In this document: piece after piece, positions 9,423-17,672 of the stretch
How the letters are laid out: every line of letters begins with the position of its first letter
How positions within the stretch are numbered: position 1 is the first letter of the stretch
From: Purshia tridentata
Taxonomy: Eukaryota; Streptophyta; Magnoliopsida; Rosales; Rosaceae
Direction: 5' to 3'
NCBI GenBank assembly: GCA_003254885.1
Contig: QANT01005894.1
Coordinates: forward strand, 1-22,791
DNA: 22,791 bases
Notes under the pieces: model-generated
What the model was told of the DNA's origin: nothing
What the model saw: only the letters and a program-made list of their open reading frames with translations
Database searches by the model: none
Made by a program: the position numbers and the translations under genes

Positions 9423-10205
9423 CTAATCTACAATCTTACTATAGTCCTTACTAACCAACCATTTAGCTTTAAAATGAAAGGCATGAGGAGACTTGATCTC
9501 ATCAAAATCCACATCAATGAGGAGAGGAGAATGATCTGACCCCAAAACAAGGGATATTAAAAACTTGTACCTTAGGATAAGAATGATGCCAAAACGGATT
9601 AGCAAGAGCTATATCTAGCCTTTCCTTAATCCAAACATCATCCCTAATGTTGAACCATGTATACTTAAGGCCATTAAACCCCTAGTCCATCATATTGGCA
9701 TCCCTCAAAAAACTCCGTATATAACTGAGCTCCCTTGTTGACAAGAAATTTCCACCCTTCTTTCCAGAATTCCAGGCCAGTACATTCAAATCCCCAAAGC
9801 ACAACCACTCATCCTTCACACTTCTACCATAATCAGTAAAACTATCCCAAAACCTTGGCTACTCACCATCAGTTGGAGGACCCTAAATACAAGAGGCTCT
9901 CAAGGCATCGCAATTTTTCTTATCTTAAATCTGACTATTAATAACATTTTTAGAGGAACTAATCTCATTCTCCTCAATTTCATTCCTCTACCATAAGGCA
10001 AGCCCACAAGAAAAACCAATTGGATCCACATAAAAACTTCGGTCAAACAACATTGACTTCCTTAATTCCTCCAATTTTGTAGAACAATTCTCAGTTTCCA
10101 TTAAGAAAACTAGATAGGGGCTATATTTCTTCCTCAAGCTCTTGAGATTTTTAACTATCAAGTCAGCCTTCACTCCCTGACAGTTCCAACTAATGATCTC
10201 AAAAT
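9423..10205 (-). pseudogene. L1 ORF2: apurinic-type endonuclease domain
   Basis: The domain opens near 10205 with ISWNCQG and continues through KADLIVKNLKSLRKKYSPYL and VFLMETEN (10173-10080), as in the plant L1 endonuclease (WNCRG...P.. FLMETK). GDLNVLAWNSGKKGGNF (near 9790-9745) is the GDFNE-type motif. FNGLKYTWFN and ERLDIALANPFWH (near 9680-9585) and GSDHSPLLIDVDF (about 9542-9505) follow, the last with the catalytic SDH. This enzyme nicks target DNA to expose the primer. Stops occur near 9990, 9880 and 9690, so it is non-functional. Confidence 0.88.
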
Positions 10206-10917
10206 GATTGGGGGCTAATTTTAGCTAGCCACCACAACCATTTATATTAGAATCAACAACATCTTCAACACATTGCACAGGAACACAAACTAATTTCCCA
10301 TCATCCAAGGATCTCAAAGTCCCGTGTTTCACACTACCCATAAGCTTTTTAGGTCCCCCTTCTTCTTACAAGTTGAGTGGACAAAGGCAATGAAAGTTGA
10401 AGAACAGGAGGAGTAGTCACCATAAGAACATCATTATCCATCTGAAGCTTCTTCAAATGAAAAAACCAAGCAAAATCCTCCCTACTCCTTTTAAACCCCA
10501 AAATACAAGCTGCACATCTGGATTAACATTCTCTGAAATCATAAAGTTAATTGGTAAGCCAAACTTCAAGTCACCATCAAGACATTAAGAAAAATCAATA
10601 AAAGCATGATCTATAGCCAATTCCTCTATACTCACAGGTCCATAATGGAAACCACTAACAACAATGTCATTACCAGATCTCTCCCCAAAATGTTGCTCAC
10701 CCCCGGATACCTAAGCATGAGACTCAACACGAATAGACTTTGTAGTTGTGATCATAGAGTCTTAGGGCTAATGCACAATCACAAAACCATCAAATTGAAT
10801 AATATCATGAATAACCAACTGAGACTGAGAGCTCAGAACCTTGCTATGCATCACATCCTCATGAGAAGAATTCTGACAATCAATATACGTTGAGGAATCA
10901 CCACTAGAACCCTTACT
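10206..10917 (-). pseudogene. L1 ORF1 C-terminal tail and ORF1-ORF2 junction
   Basis: On the minus strand downstream of the stop at 10918-10920, the sequence remains coding-like in several frames (for example VSGFHYGPVSIEELAIDH near 10660-10610). It is Ser-rich and poorly conserved, as expected of the variable tail of plant L1 ORF1. ORF2 starts near 10205. Plus-strand frames here (10397-10588, 10606-10893) are shadows. Confidence 0.5.
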
Positions 10918-11701
10918 TCAAATAACAGTAAGTTCAAAACCCAAGTCAAGAAAATTATCTACCATAAGAGTCTTTTCAATACCCTTTGAAGGGCTAAGAC
11001 TGCACCAAAGCCCCTTCCTCTTCTCCTTTTTATTTTTAAATAGAAGGTTCAAGTTAGGAGAGGTAGTAGTCCTTAATTTGTCATTAAACCTCATCTTCCC
11101 ACAATCATCCAGAAACACCTCAACCTCACATTCAGGATGACAATGACCTAATTTGCCACAATTGTAGCAAAAATCAGACAACCTTTCATACTTAAACTCA
11201 TGCTCCCCATCAGGAATCCACATATCACTCACCAAAGGCTTAGTCACATCCACTAACACTCTAAGCCTTAGGAGACCCCTGGGATAAAGCTTAGGGTCCT
11301 CCACTTCTAAAACGGATCCAACTCTATCACCAAATTTTCATGCCACATTTTTAGTCACCAAACCTCTAGGCAAATTAGTAACCTGAATCCAAAAATGAAC
11401 TTCAGAGAAACACAAATCCCCAATTGCAAGATGATCAGGCCATCTAATGATACTCATACAATAACCCTTGACTAACCAAGGACCACCATTCAAAATCCTC
11501 TTAGCAATAGCCTTTGTCACACAAGTAATGGAGAATAACTTGTCCTTAATCCCCACCATCTTAACATCACCATAACTCCCCTAAGCTTTAAGCAAAATAT
11601 TAATCACAGTCCCTTTATTTGGAACCTTTTCAGCAATAATAGCTTGTAGCCAAGTTAATTGTAGAATCAGAGACCCGTCACAGGTTCTCAACTCCAGCCA
11701 T
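10918..11701 (-). pseudogene. L1 ORF1: DUF4283 domain and CCHC knuckle
   Basis: The likely start is the ATG at 11701-11699 (MAGVEN...). A stop follows within the first codons, and frame is regained by 11559. The segment VTKAIAKRILNGGPWLVKG and HFWIQVTNLPRGLVTKNVA (11530-11338) matches the DUF4283 domain of plant L1 and related proteins. After an in-frame TGA near 11338, RGLLRLRVLVDVTKPL is followed by FKYERLSDFCYNCGKLGH and a CX2CX4HX4C zinc knuckle (11169-11128), then a basic, Ser-rich tail ending at 10918. ORF1 protein binds the element RNA and forms the ribonucleoprotein. Upstream from 11702 to 12097 is the 5' UTR. Confidence 0.87.
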
Positions 11702-12097
11702 TAAAACTAAAAAAACAATACTACCAAGCACCAAAAATCACCAAAAACACTAAGTCGTAACCCAAAAATCCTCCAAACTTACTAGCCAAACACCAATGCC
11801 AAAGCCAAGCCAAATAGTAACAAAAAACCTCTAGCACACTAAACCAAATCAATACAATTAGAAGTAAATAACCAGATGTAAGCATACATAAGTGACGTAA
11901 TTGAGCCAAAAGAGAGAACAGATCTCATAGCAATTTGATCATAGAAAGAAACTCATAATCATAGCTTAGTAAGGAGGAAAAGGTTAATCAAACAGAAACA
12001 CAAAGAAAAAAGGAAGAGGTGCAAAATGCAAAGAAGCGCGGGAAAATCTCATTTCTAGAGAGAGAAGCTTTCATCAAGAGAAAGACAATTTTTTTAT

Positions 12098-12109
12098 GAT
12101 AGCTCATGA
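12098..12109. repeat. L1 target site duplication, copy at the 5' end
   Basis: GATAGCTCATGA is identical to 5518-5529 and marks where the full-length L1 begins. Confidence 0.88.
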
Positions 12110-12310
12110 GTTTGATCTCATCCAATGCGGTAAAAAGTTAAAGTACTACGAACTGATTACCGATATATTTAATTTTTTTAGTTTTCCTTAATTTTGGTAT
12201 ATTTTCGATTATTTTGTAACAACTAATAAAAAGCTACATTTGAAACTAATAAGGTGAATATGTTTTCATAGTTTAACTTGAAACAATACTATCTATATTA
12301 ATATATGAAA

Positions 12311-12319
12311 ATATTTAAT
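12311..12319. repeat. MULE target site duplication, left copy
   Basis: ATATTTAAT pairs with ATATTGAAT at 14553-14561 (8 of 9 match). A 9-bp TSD is typical of Mutator-like elements. Confidence 0.65.
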
Positions 12320-12713
12320 GGGGAGCGCTAGGGGGCCTCAAAATCAAATGCCTCAAAATGGCCTCAGTGACATGGAATTTCCATGTCAGAAATTTTAAAG
12401 ACATATGTACCCTTTTAATTAATTTTATATTAAATTACAAACAATACGATTAAATTAAAAACAAACCTAAACACAATATACAGAAATATTGAAAAATATA
12501 CAGAAATCTCATAGAAAACATAGAAAGAAAAAAAGGTTTAACAATTTCCATACTCCAGGTTAGTTAATTGGTATAAAACTATGATTTCATCACTCCATGA
12601 ATGGTTGAAGAAACTAGTAGCAGCCTTTAGGTCTTAGCTACTTAAGAAATTGCAGAGTTTAGGCTTTTTTTGTTTTCTTTTTCTTTTTTCAACGTTGAAA
12701 ATTACCGCAAAGG

Positions 12714-12968
12714 ACCGATCCTGACAGACACAGGACCGGTCTCGCAGTAGGAACAATTTGCCCAAATGCAAGTGTGACTGGTCATGTTGTGAGATGACTG
12801 GTCCCGCAAGAAGACCAAATCTGCAAGATGCACTTATGACTAGTCCTATCACAACATGACCAGTCCCACAGTACACCAAACTCCCCCGAATGCAATTGTG
12901 ACCGGTCCTATCAAAACAAGACTGGTCACACAGAGCCACAATTTGATCCTCAACATAGACAACTAGTC
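12714..12968. repeat. Minisatellite, 62-bp period, four units plus
   Basis: The heptamer ACYRGTC recurs twice per unit, 20 bp apart. It starts at 12735, 12777, 12797, 12839, 12859, 12901, 12921 and, with a 1-bp slip, at 12714 and 12962. Same-register spacing is exactly 62 bp (12735-12797-12859-12921 and 12777-12839-12901). Unit bodies are diverged while the ACYRGTC boxes persist, some as the palindrome GACCGGTC. The minus-strand open frame 12987-12634 runs over it, but a 62-bp unit shifts frame every copy, so coding is unlikely. Confidence 0.88.
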
Positions 12969-13152
12969 CTCTCGAAAGAAAAATCATTTTTAACGTAAAA
13001 TGTACATCTTAGCTACTTGTAGCAGCCCTCTTAGCTTCTTGACAAATTGCACATCATTCATTAGGAATTTAATAATTTATTATGATTCTAGGTGAAATTG
13101 AGTTTTTTATCTTAAATTTTTCATTTTATATATAGTATCTCACCTAGTGATA

Positions 13153-13311
13153 ATGGATGAAGAAAATATCTCCCAAGAAGAAGATATTAATGAGTTAGAT
13201 GATTTGGATATAATGGATGAAGGTTCTCCAATTGGTGCTAAAATTCTCCCTAAATACATGTTTAAAAAAAAAATGATGATAGAAATATGCCAACATACAA
13301 TTGAAAATATA
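13153..13311 (+). pseudogene. Short acidic open frame in the MULE, unidentified
   Basis: ATG at 13153 opens a 52-residue frame, MDEENISQEEDINELDDLDI and onward, ending in TGA at 13309-13311. It is rich in Asp and Glu, then Lys. I do not recognise it. It may be a captured host exon or a transposase scrap, or it may be chance. Confidence 0.25.
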
Positions 13312-13490
13312 TGAATAAAGAAAATAACATGATTTTAGTAAAGAGATCAATTGAGCCTATGACAAGAAGTGAAAGATTGCAACAAGCTAGGTGATAAGAA
13401 AATTCATTACTCATGCTATTAACATATCTTAATGAATGAGTTGAATAAAATTCTTCTAAATCACATATGAGATGAGAGATGACATAGTAG

Positions 13491-13860
13491 ATTTTAGGCT
13501 AAGAAGCACAGACACTCCTAGGGGGTGGAGTGTGACATTCGTCAGACACTCAGACACTTTTTTGATACGTGTCTGATACGCACATAGATGTGTCTGTTGA
13601 ATTTCTCCCAAATTTGACTTTCCAACAAGGTGAGGACACACTGGGACACAAGATGAAGACACGACAGGGCTTAATTAATTTGTTATTTAAAAACTCAGGG
13701 TCCAATCAAAATTTTAAAGTAATGTGCTATATAATATTTAAAATCGACGCATCGAAGTCGTGTCGGAACCATGTCATATCCTAGTCATTTTGAATGTTCA
13801 TCAGCATATTGTATCGGGTCATGTCCCCATATTTGTGTCAGTGTTCGTGCTTCCTAAAAT
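13491..13860. mobile_element. Small TIR element nested in the MULE
   Basis: The left end carries ATTTTAGG (13491-13498) then GAAGCACAGACACT (13503-13516). The reverse complement of the right end carries ATTTTAGG (13860-13853) then AAGCACGAACACTGACAC. The interior near both ends is rich in GACAC/GTGTC words. It resembles common plant DNA-transposon ends beginning GAAGCAC. The exact borders and the TSD are not clear, so the superfamily is left open. Confidence 0.5.
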
Positions 13861-14134
13861 TTTTAAGATTTTAAAATTGGGACTCAATCAATTTCGTAAC
13901 GAACCTACAATGATCAATCATTAGAACAACTTTGCACAAAAATGGAGTGATATTCCAAGGACAAAAGGGTTAATTAATCTTGTGCATAGTCTATAGAAGC
14001 TCTTGAATGAAAATTATCAACTTTGATCTTTAAGGCTTTGCCAAACATTAATTATACCTTTTATCTTTCTGTATGGATTGAATTGATTGATGAAATTTCT
14101 GAAATGTCTATTAATTTTTCTGTATTTTTTTAGA

Positions 14135-14390
14135 TTTTTTAATTTTTTTGGTATTTTTAAATTTTTTCTATATATTTTTTTTTGTACGTTTTTAAATTTT
14201 CTATATGCCTTTTTAATTTTTCTATATGGTTTTTAAATTTTTCTATATGATTTTAAAATTTTTTCTATATATATATTTTTGTATGTTTTTAAATTTTCTG
14301 TATGCCTTTTAAATTTTTCTATATGGTTTTTAAATTTTTCTATATGTTTTTAAATTTTTTTATATGTTTTTCAAATTTTTATATGTTTTC
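14135..14390. repeat. AT-rich minisatellite, about 18-21-bp unit
   Basis: Around a dozen imperfect copies of a unit close to TTTTTAAATTTTTCTATATG run head to tail up to the right TIR of the MULE. The higher-order order of variants (…CTATATGCC…, …CTATATGG…) is partly repeated, suggesting block duplication. Confidence 0.8.
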
Positions 14391-14456
14391 TAATTAAAAG
14401 GGTAATTATGTCATTAAAAATACTAATATGGCAATTAAAATATGAAATGGATAATC

Positions 14457-14457
14457 N
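14457..14457. other. Ambiguous base (N) in the assembly
   Basis: A single N occurs within a duplicated ATGGATAATC stretch of the MULE right arm. Confidence 1.
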
Positions 14458-14552
14458 AAATATAAAATGGATAATCACAATTATAAAATAAAAATTTCAT
14501 CTCATTGAGGCAATTTTAAGGCACCTCATTTTGAGGCACAAAATCATTTTCC

Positions 14553-14561
14553 ATATTGAAT
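14553..14561. repeat. MULE target site duplication, right copy
   Basis: ATATTGAAT pairs with ATATTTAAT at 12311-12319. Confidence 0.65.
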
Positions 14562-14696
14562 TTGCTCCTTGAAAGGCATCATTCTTCTTACAAGTCATTT
14601 ACAATTCAACATTTATTCAATTCAGACAATTTACATTTATTCAATTCTTGATTTCTTTTTTGTTTCTTAAACTTATTCAGACAATGTTTACTCTAA

Positions 14697-14999
14697 CTAT
14701 TCTCTAGGCACAAGCAGCCTAGAGGAGTAAAACTTATGGTCCCTTAGTTGAACAATCTTCTTCTTGTAATCGATGCATCCACAGACCTCTTTACAGAAGT
14801 GTTTTCCTACCCTTCCAAAAAATTCCCTTGTCAACCTCAATGCACTTGGACCTGTCAGTTTCCTTATAATAACAAAAATCTCTCCCCTAGCCAAATCATG
14901 TCTCTTCATTGTGTACGACGTTTGCTCTGCCACAAAAACTACTTTCATTTTTACAAGTTTAAACAATGTTGAAATTGAAAATACTTGTTTGGTGACCAA
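14697..14999 (-). pseudogene. Protein-like minus-strand frame, 100 residues, unidentified
   Basis: An ATG at 14999 opens 100 residues ending at 14697. Composition looks like a folded protein, not low-complexity AT-rich sequence. It contains GPSALRLTREFFGRVGKHF followed by CKEVCGCIDYKKK and VQLRDHKFYSSRL, with three Cys close together. I do not recognise the family. Plus-strand frames across the same bases are less protein-like. It could be an exon fragment of a host gene or of a transposon protein. No splice sites were identified with confidence. Confidence 0.35.
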
Positions 15000-15316
15000 C
15001 TGTAGTCTGAATTAATAATATCAGACTCACTAAATGTGTTCATCATATCCTTTTATCAAATTATGTGTTAGTATCTTATTGGTGAGTAATTATATTAACA
15101 CAAATTTTTTAAATTAATTGTAATAATCTTATTGGACCACTGAAACTAATCACAATTTCTCCACAAGAATCTTGCAAAATATCGGCCCGGCCAGTCTCAA
15201 AATCTAGAGAGATTGAGTGACATGACAACCAAAATCAAGAGAACCAAAGGTTGAAATGCAGAGTTAATTACCAAACTATTCAACAACCAAGCCAACCTTG
15301 GGATTCAATACTACCA

Positions 15317-15535
15317 TCATAAAGCAGACATGTCAGACCAGCTAGAGTGGGGATGTGACTCAGTATATTGAGAGCCGAATTCCAGCAAGATAGAAAAGCC
15401 AATATCTGGTGTGGTTTCATCTTGGTTTCTGTAGCGGCCGACAAGGTTTATAGATTTTAGTGGTTTCATGTTGAGAATAGCAGTAATATCATTGATATAT
15501 ATATATATATGAGCTTGCTTGGATAAGGAAGACAT
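15317..15535 (-). pseudogene. Protein-like minus-strand frame, 72 residues, unidentified
   Basis: The part after the (TA)n tract reads INDITAILNMKPLKSINLVG and then RYRNQDETTPDIGFSILLEFG, ending at 15317. The first residues derive from the microsatellite at 15495-15510, so the stated start is arbitrary. No family was recognised. Low confidence that it was ever coding. Confidence 0.22.
15495..15510. repeat. (AT)n microsatellite
   Basis: Eight AT dinucleotides in a row on the plus strand. Confidence 0.9.
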
Positions 15536-15717
15536 ATGGGAAGGAAGGTGGGCTATCCTTTCAAATTCTGTCTACAAACATTAATTAGTTCCAAAAACTC
15601 AGGATATGAATCCGGTACTCTAATGCTGATGATGGAATTTCAAGTGCTAGCAGATGCATCACATCGCGAATTAGCTCTTTTCCTATCTTGATTTAGAGAA
15701 TATTTGTGTTTTCTGTG

Positions 15718-15803
15718 TTTTTTTTTTTTTGGGGGTAAATAGTAATGCACTAAAATTAAAAGAGTAACAGATATAGACTAGAGCTCAAAGGCCCACTACA
15801 AAG
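15718..15803 (-). mobile_element. LINE tail-like remnant
   Basis: A run of 13 T (15718-15730) followed by GGGGGTAAATAGTAATGCA reads, on the minus strand, as a 3' UTR ending in TTTACCCCC and poly(A), the usual look of a plant LINE or other retroposon tail. It seems to continue beyond the hAT insertions at 18054-18084 and after 18465. No coding part of this element is present and no TSD was found. Confidence 0.35.
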
Positions 15804-16297
15804 TAGGGCTAGAGAACCGAACCGAAAATAGTAAACCGAGTACTAAACCGAACTCTCTCGGTTAGTTATAACAGAAACCGAAATCGAAATCCGGTAAACT
15901 GAATTCCAATTGTACCGAAAAACCAATTCGGTCTAGCTTGGATTGGGCTTTTATCGAACATAAATTGAGCCACATTTTGGAATTTTTTAAAGACATTTTT
16001 TGCCATTTTGGGCCATTTAATTTGTAGCACTTTGGGCTATTTTGTACCATTTTAAGCCAATTTTGTACCAATTTGATATCAAACTATAATTATAAAAATA
16101 CATGATTCTAAATTTATATTATTTCTTTTTAAATTTAATTAAAAATACCTTAAATCTTATTACCCTAATATATATACCCTAAATGTTATATAGTGATATT
16201 TAAATCCTATACCTTGTATGTTGTGCTTATATGATTGTATCATCTTACTATCCTTACCTTATAATCTTATTATCTCATACCCTAAACTCTTTTGTGT

Positions 16298-16305
16298 GTT
16301 TTAAC
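16298..16305. repeat. hAT-2 target site duplication, left copy
   Basis: GTTTTAAC pairs with GTTTTAAT at 17423-17430; they differ by one C-to-T change. Confidence 0.87.
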
Positions 16306-16688
16306 TAGGGGTGGGCATGGTATGGTATGGAATAGTATGAACCTCATACCTATCCCATACCAGCAATTTATAAATGGTATGGTATGGTATGGTATGGACA
16401 TTTTTAACATATCATACCGATGTTCTACAGATTTAGTATGAAATGGTATGGTATGGCATAATGTCAATCTTTTAAGCTATTTTTTATTTTTATTTTTTTG
16501 CCAAAACCAAAACATTCAAAATGTTTTTTCATTCAAAACAACATTTAACCACCTGCGTTTTTTAGCCAAAAGCCCAAAACAACATTTAACATTTAAAATA
16601 GAAGTTCATATATAATTCAAATTCAAACTTAACAAACAGAATGCGCAAATTCTAATAAATTCATAATAGGCTGCAGCAAAATACCAAA

Positions 16689-17035
16689 ATAGAATACCCA
16701 AATGGTTTGGTTTGGGGTTTGGGACTCTGGAGTTAATGGTTTAGGGTATTTTAGGGTTTGGTTTGGGGTTTGGGACTTTGGAGTTCAAGATTAGGGTATT
16801 TTTGGGGTTTGGTTTGGGGTTTGGACTTTGGAGTTCAAGATTAGGGTATTTTTGGGGTTTGGTTTGGGGTTTGGACTTTGGAGCTTAGGGTTTAGGGTAT
16901 AGGGTATTTTGAGGTTTAAATTCGAGTTTGAATTGGAGTTCAAGATTAGGGTATTTTTGGGGTTTGGACTTTGGAGCTTAGGGTTTAGGGTATTTTGAGG
17001 TTTAAATTCGAGTTTGAACTTTCGGGTTTGGAGTT
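16689..17035. repeat. G-rich tandem repeats with telomere-like words, in hAT-2
   Basis: A 50-bp period is visible: GGACTTTG recurs with starts near 16773, 16823 and 16873, each followed by GAGTTCAAGATTAGGGTATT or a variant. A longer unit starting GAGCTTAGGGTTTAGGGTA occurs at 16881 and again near 16975. The words TTTAGGG and TTTGGGG recur throughout, so probes for plant telomere repeats could cross-react here. Confidence 0.85.
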
Positions 17036-17178
17036 TTTTATTTTTATTACATATGTTTTAATTAATATAGCGTTTTTTTAGTTTTTATATAGAAATGTTA
17101 ATTAAAATATTTAAATTTAAATTTAATTAATGTTCGGTATGGTATGGTATTGGTCGGTATTAAAAAGTAAAACCATTT

Positions 17179-17396
17179 CCATACCATTTAAAATCGGTAC
17201 GGTATGGTTTCGGTATGGTATAAGGATCGGTATCATTTTTTGGTATGAAACTTGACACGAAATAATATGGAATCAGAATGGAATAATCCATACCATTTAA
17301 AATCGGTACGGTATGGTTTCGATATGGTATAAGGGTCAGTATCATTTTTTGGTATGAAACTTGACACGGAATAATATGGAATCAGAATGGAATAGT
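17179..17396. repeat. Tandem duplication, 109-bp unit, in hAT-2
   Basis: Copies 17179-17287 and 17288-17396 both begin CCATACCATTTAAAATCGG and differ at only a handful of sites (for example GGATCGG versus GGGTCAG). It lies in the right subterminal region and doubles the GGTATGG words there. Confidence 0.93.
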
Positions 17397-17422
17397 ATTG
17401 CAGAATGAGATGTCCACCCCTA

Positions 17423-17430
17423 GTTTTAAT
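17423..17430. repeat. hAT-2 target site duplication, right copy
   Basis: GTTTTAAT pairs with GTTTTAAC at 16298-16305. Confidence 0.87.
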
Positions 17431-17463
17431 AAAAAATTATTAGTTTAATTTGAAATAAGGTAT

Positions 17464-17488
17464 TGGGGTTTGGGGTTTGGGGTTTGGG
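17464..17488 (+). repeat. (GGGGTTT)n run, G-quadruplex motif
   Basis: Four GGGG runs separated by exactly TTT, followed by TTTGG. This is a textbook intramolecular quadruplex pattern. It lies about 40 bp outside the right end of hAT-2, within hAT-3. Confidence 0.9.
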
Positions 17489-17585
17489 GTTTGGAGTGTT
17501 GATATATTACATATGTTTTATAATTTATATAAAACATAGAATTTTCATATACCAAATTCTAAACCCTATAGCCTATATCCCATAC

Positions 17586-17672
17586 TCTAAATTCTAAACC
17601 TTTTTGTGTGTTTTAACAAAAAAAATTATTAGTACGTTTCAATTGAAATAAGGTATAAGATATTAAGAATAT
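17586..17672. repeat. Paralogous unoccupied hAT-2 site (local duplicate)
   Basis: The stretch CTAAACCTTTTTGTGTG-TTTTAACAAAA... and onward through GAAATAAGGTATAAG matches the flanks of hAT-2 joined together (left flank ending at 16305, right flank from 17431 to about 17470), but without the element. It shows that hAT-3 held a duplicated block before hAT-2 inserted into one copy. Confidence 0.75.

Larger units (their letters stand above)
5530..12097 (-). mobile_element. L1-type LINE, full length, inactive
   Basis: Read on the minus strand, the element begins near 12097 with a 5' UTR of about 400 nt. ORF1 follows (ATG at 11701-11699), then ORF2 with endonuclease, RT, a Cys/His finger and RNase H, a short 3' UTR and a poly(A) tail (15 T at 5533-5547 on the plus strand). 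It is bounded by identical 12-bp direct repeats at 5518-5529 and 12098-12109, which is the mark of target-primed reverse transcription. The span is 6568 bp. Without the hAT insertion and its extra TSD copy (662 bp) it is about 5.9 kb, a normal length for plant L1. Many stops and frameshifts make both ORFs non-functional. The order, the RNase H domain and the DUF4283-type ORF1 point to the plant L1 clade. Confidence 0.93.
12320..14552. mobile_element. Mutator-like non-autonomous element, 2233 bp
   Basis: The ends are long, diverged inverted repeats: left 12320-12424 and right 14393-14552. Shared words, in order inward from each end, are GCCTCAAAAT, then a second GCCTCA/AAAAT block, then TACCCTTTTAATTA. 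The outer bases start GGGGAG (left) and GGAAAA (right, reverse complement). The flanks carry a near-perfect 9-bp TSD. No transposase motif is visible. The interior holds a 62-bp minisatellite, a short acidic frame, a nested TIR element and an AT-rich minisatellite. Assignment to Mutator rests on the TIR length and the TSD size. Confidence 0.72.
16306..17422. mobile_element. hAT-2: non-autonomous hAT element, 1117 bp
   Basis: The left end is TAGGGGTGGGCAT and the reverse complement of the right end is TAGGGGTGGACAT (12 of 13). The 8-bp TSD is GTTTTAAC / GTTTTAAT. Both ends carry GGTATGG tandem words, probably subterminal transposase-binding repeats. The interior is G-rich and tandemly repeated. 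A paralogous unoccupied site at 17610-17617 (GTTTTAAC, inside a local duplicate of the flank) supports the borders. It sits inside hAT-3. Confidence 0.92.

Noticed and set aside
9219..9539. Plus-strand frame of 106 residues
   Set aside because: Antisense shadow of L1 ORF2 endonuclease/linker sequence.
10397..10893. Two plus-strand frames as small genes
   Set aside because: Antisense shadows of the L1 ORF1 tail.
12634..12987. 117-residue minus-strand frame as a gene
   Set aside because: It is the 62-bp minisatellite read through; the unit length is not a multiple of three and there is no conserved protein pattern.
15862..16071. Minus-strand frame rich in NGPKWQKM-like words
   Set aside because: Low-complexity translation of repetitive hAT-3 sequence.
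16689..17035. Interstitial telomere
   Set aside because: TTTAGGG words are scattered in a longer 50-bp repeat and lie wholly inside a hAT element, so they are not a telomere remnant.
16282..17345. Minus-strand frames with repeated IPYHTIPF and NHTVPI words
   Set aside because: Translations of GGTATGG tandem repeats in hAT-2.
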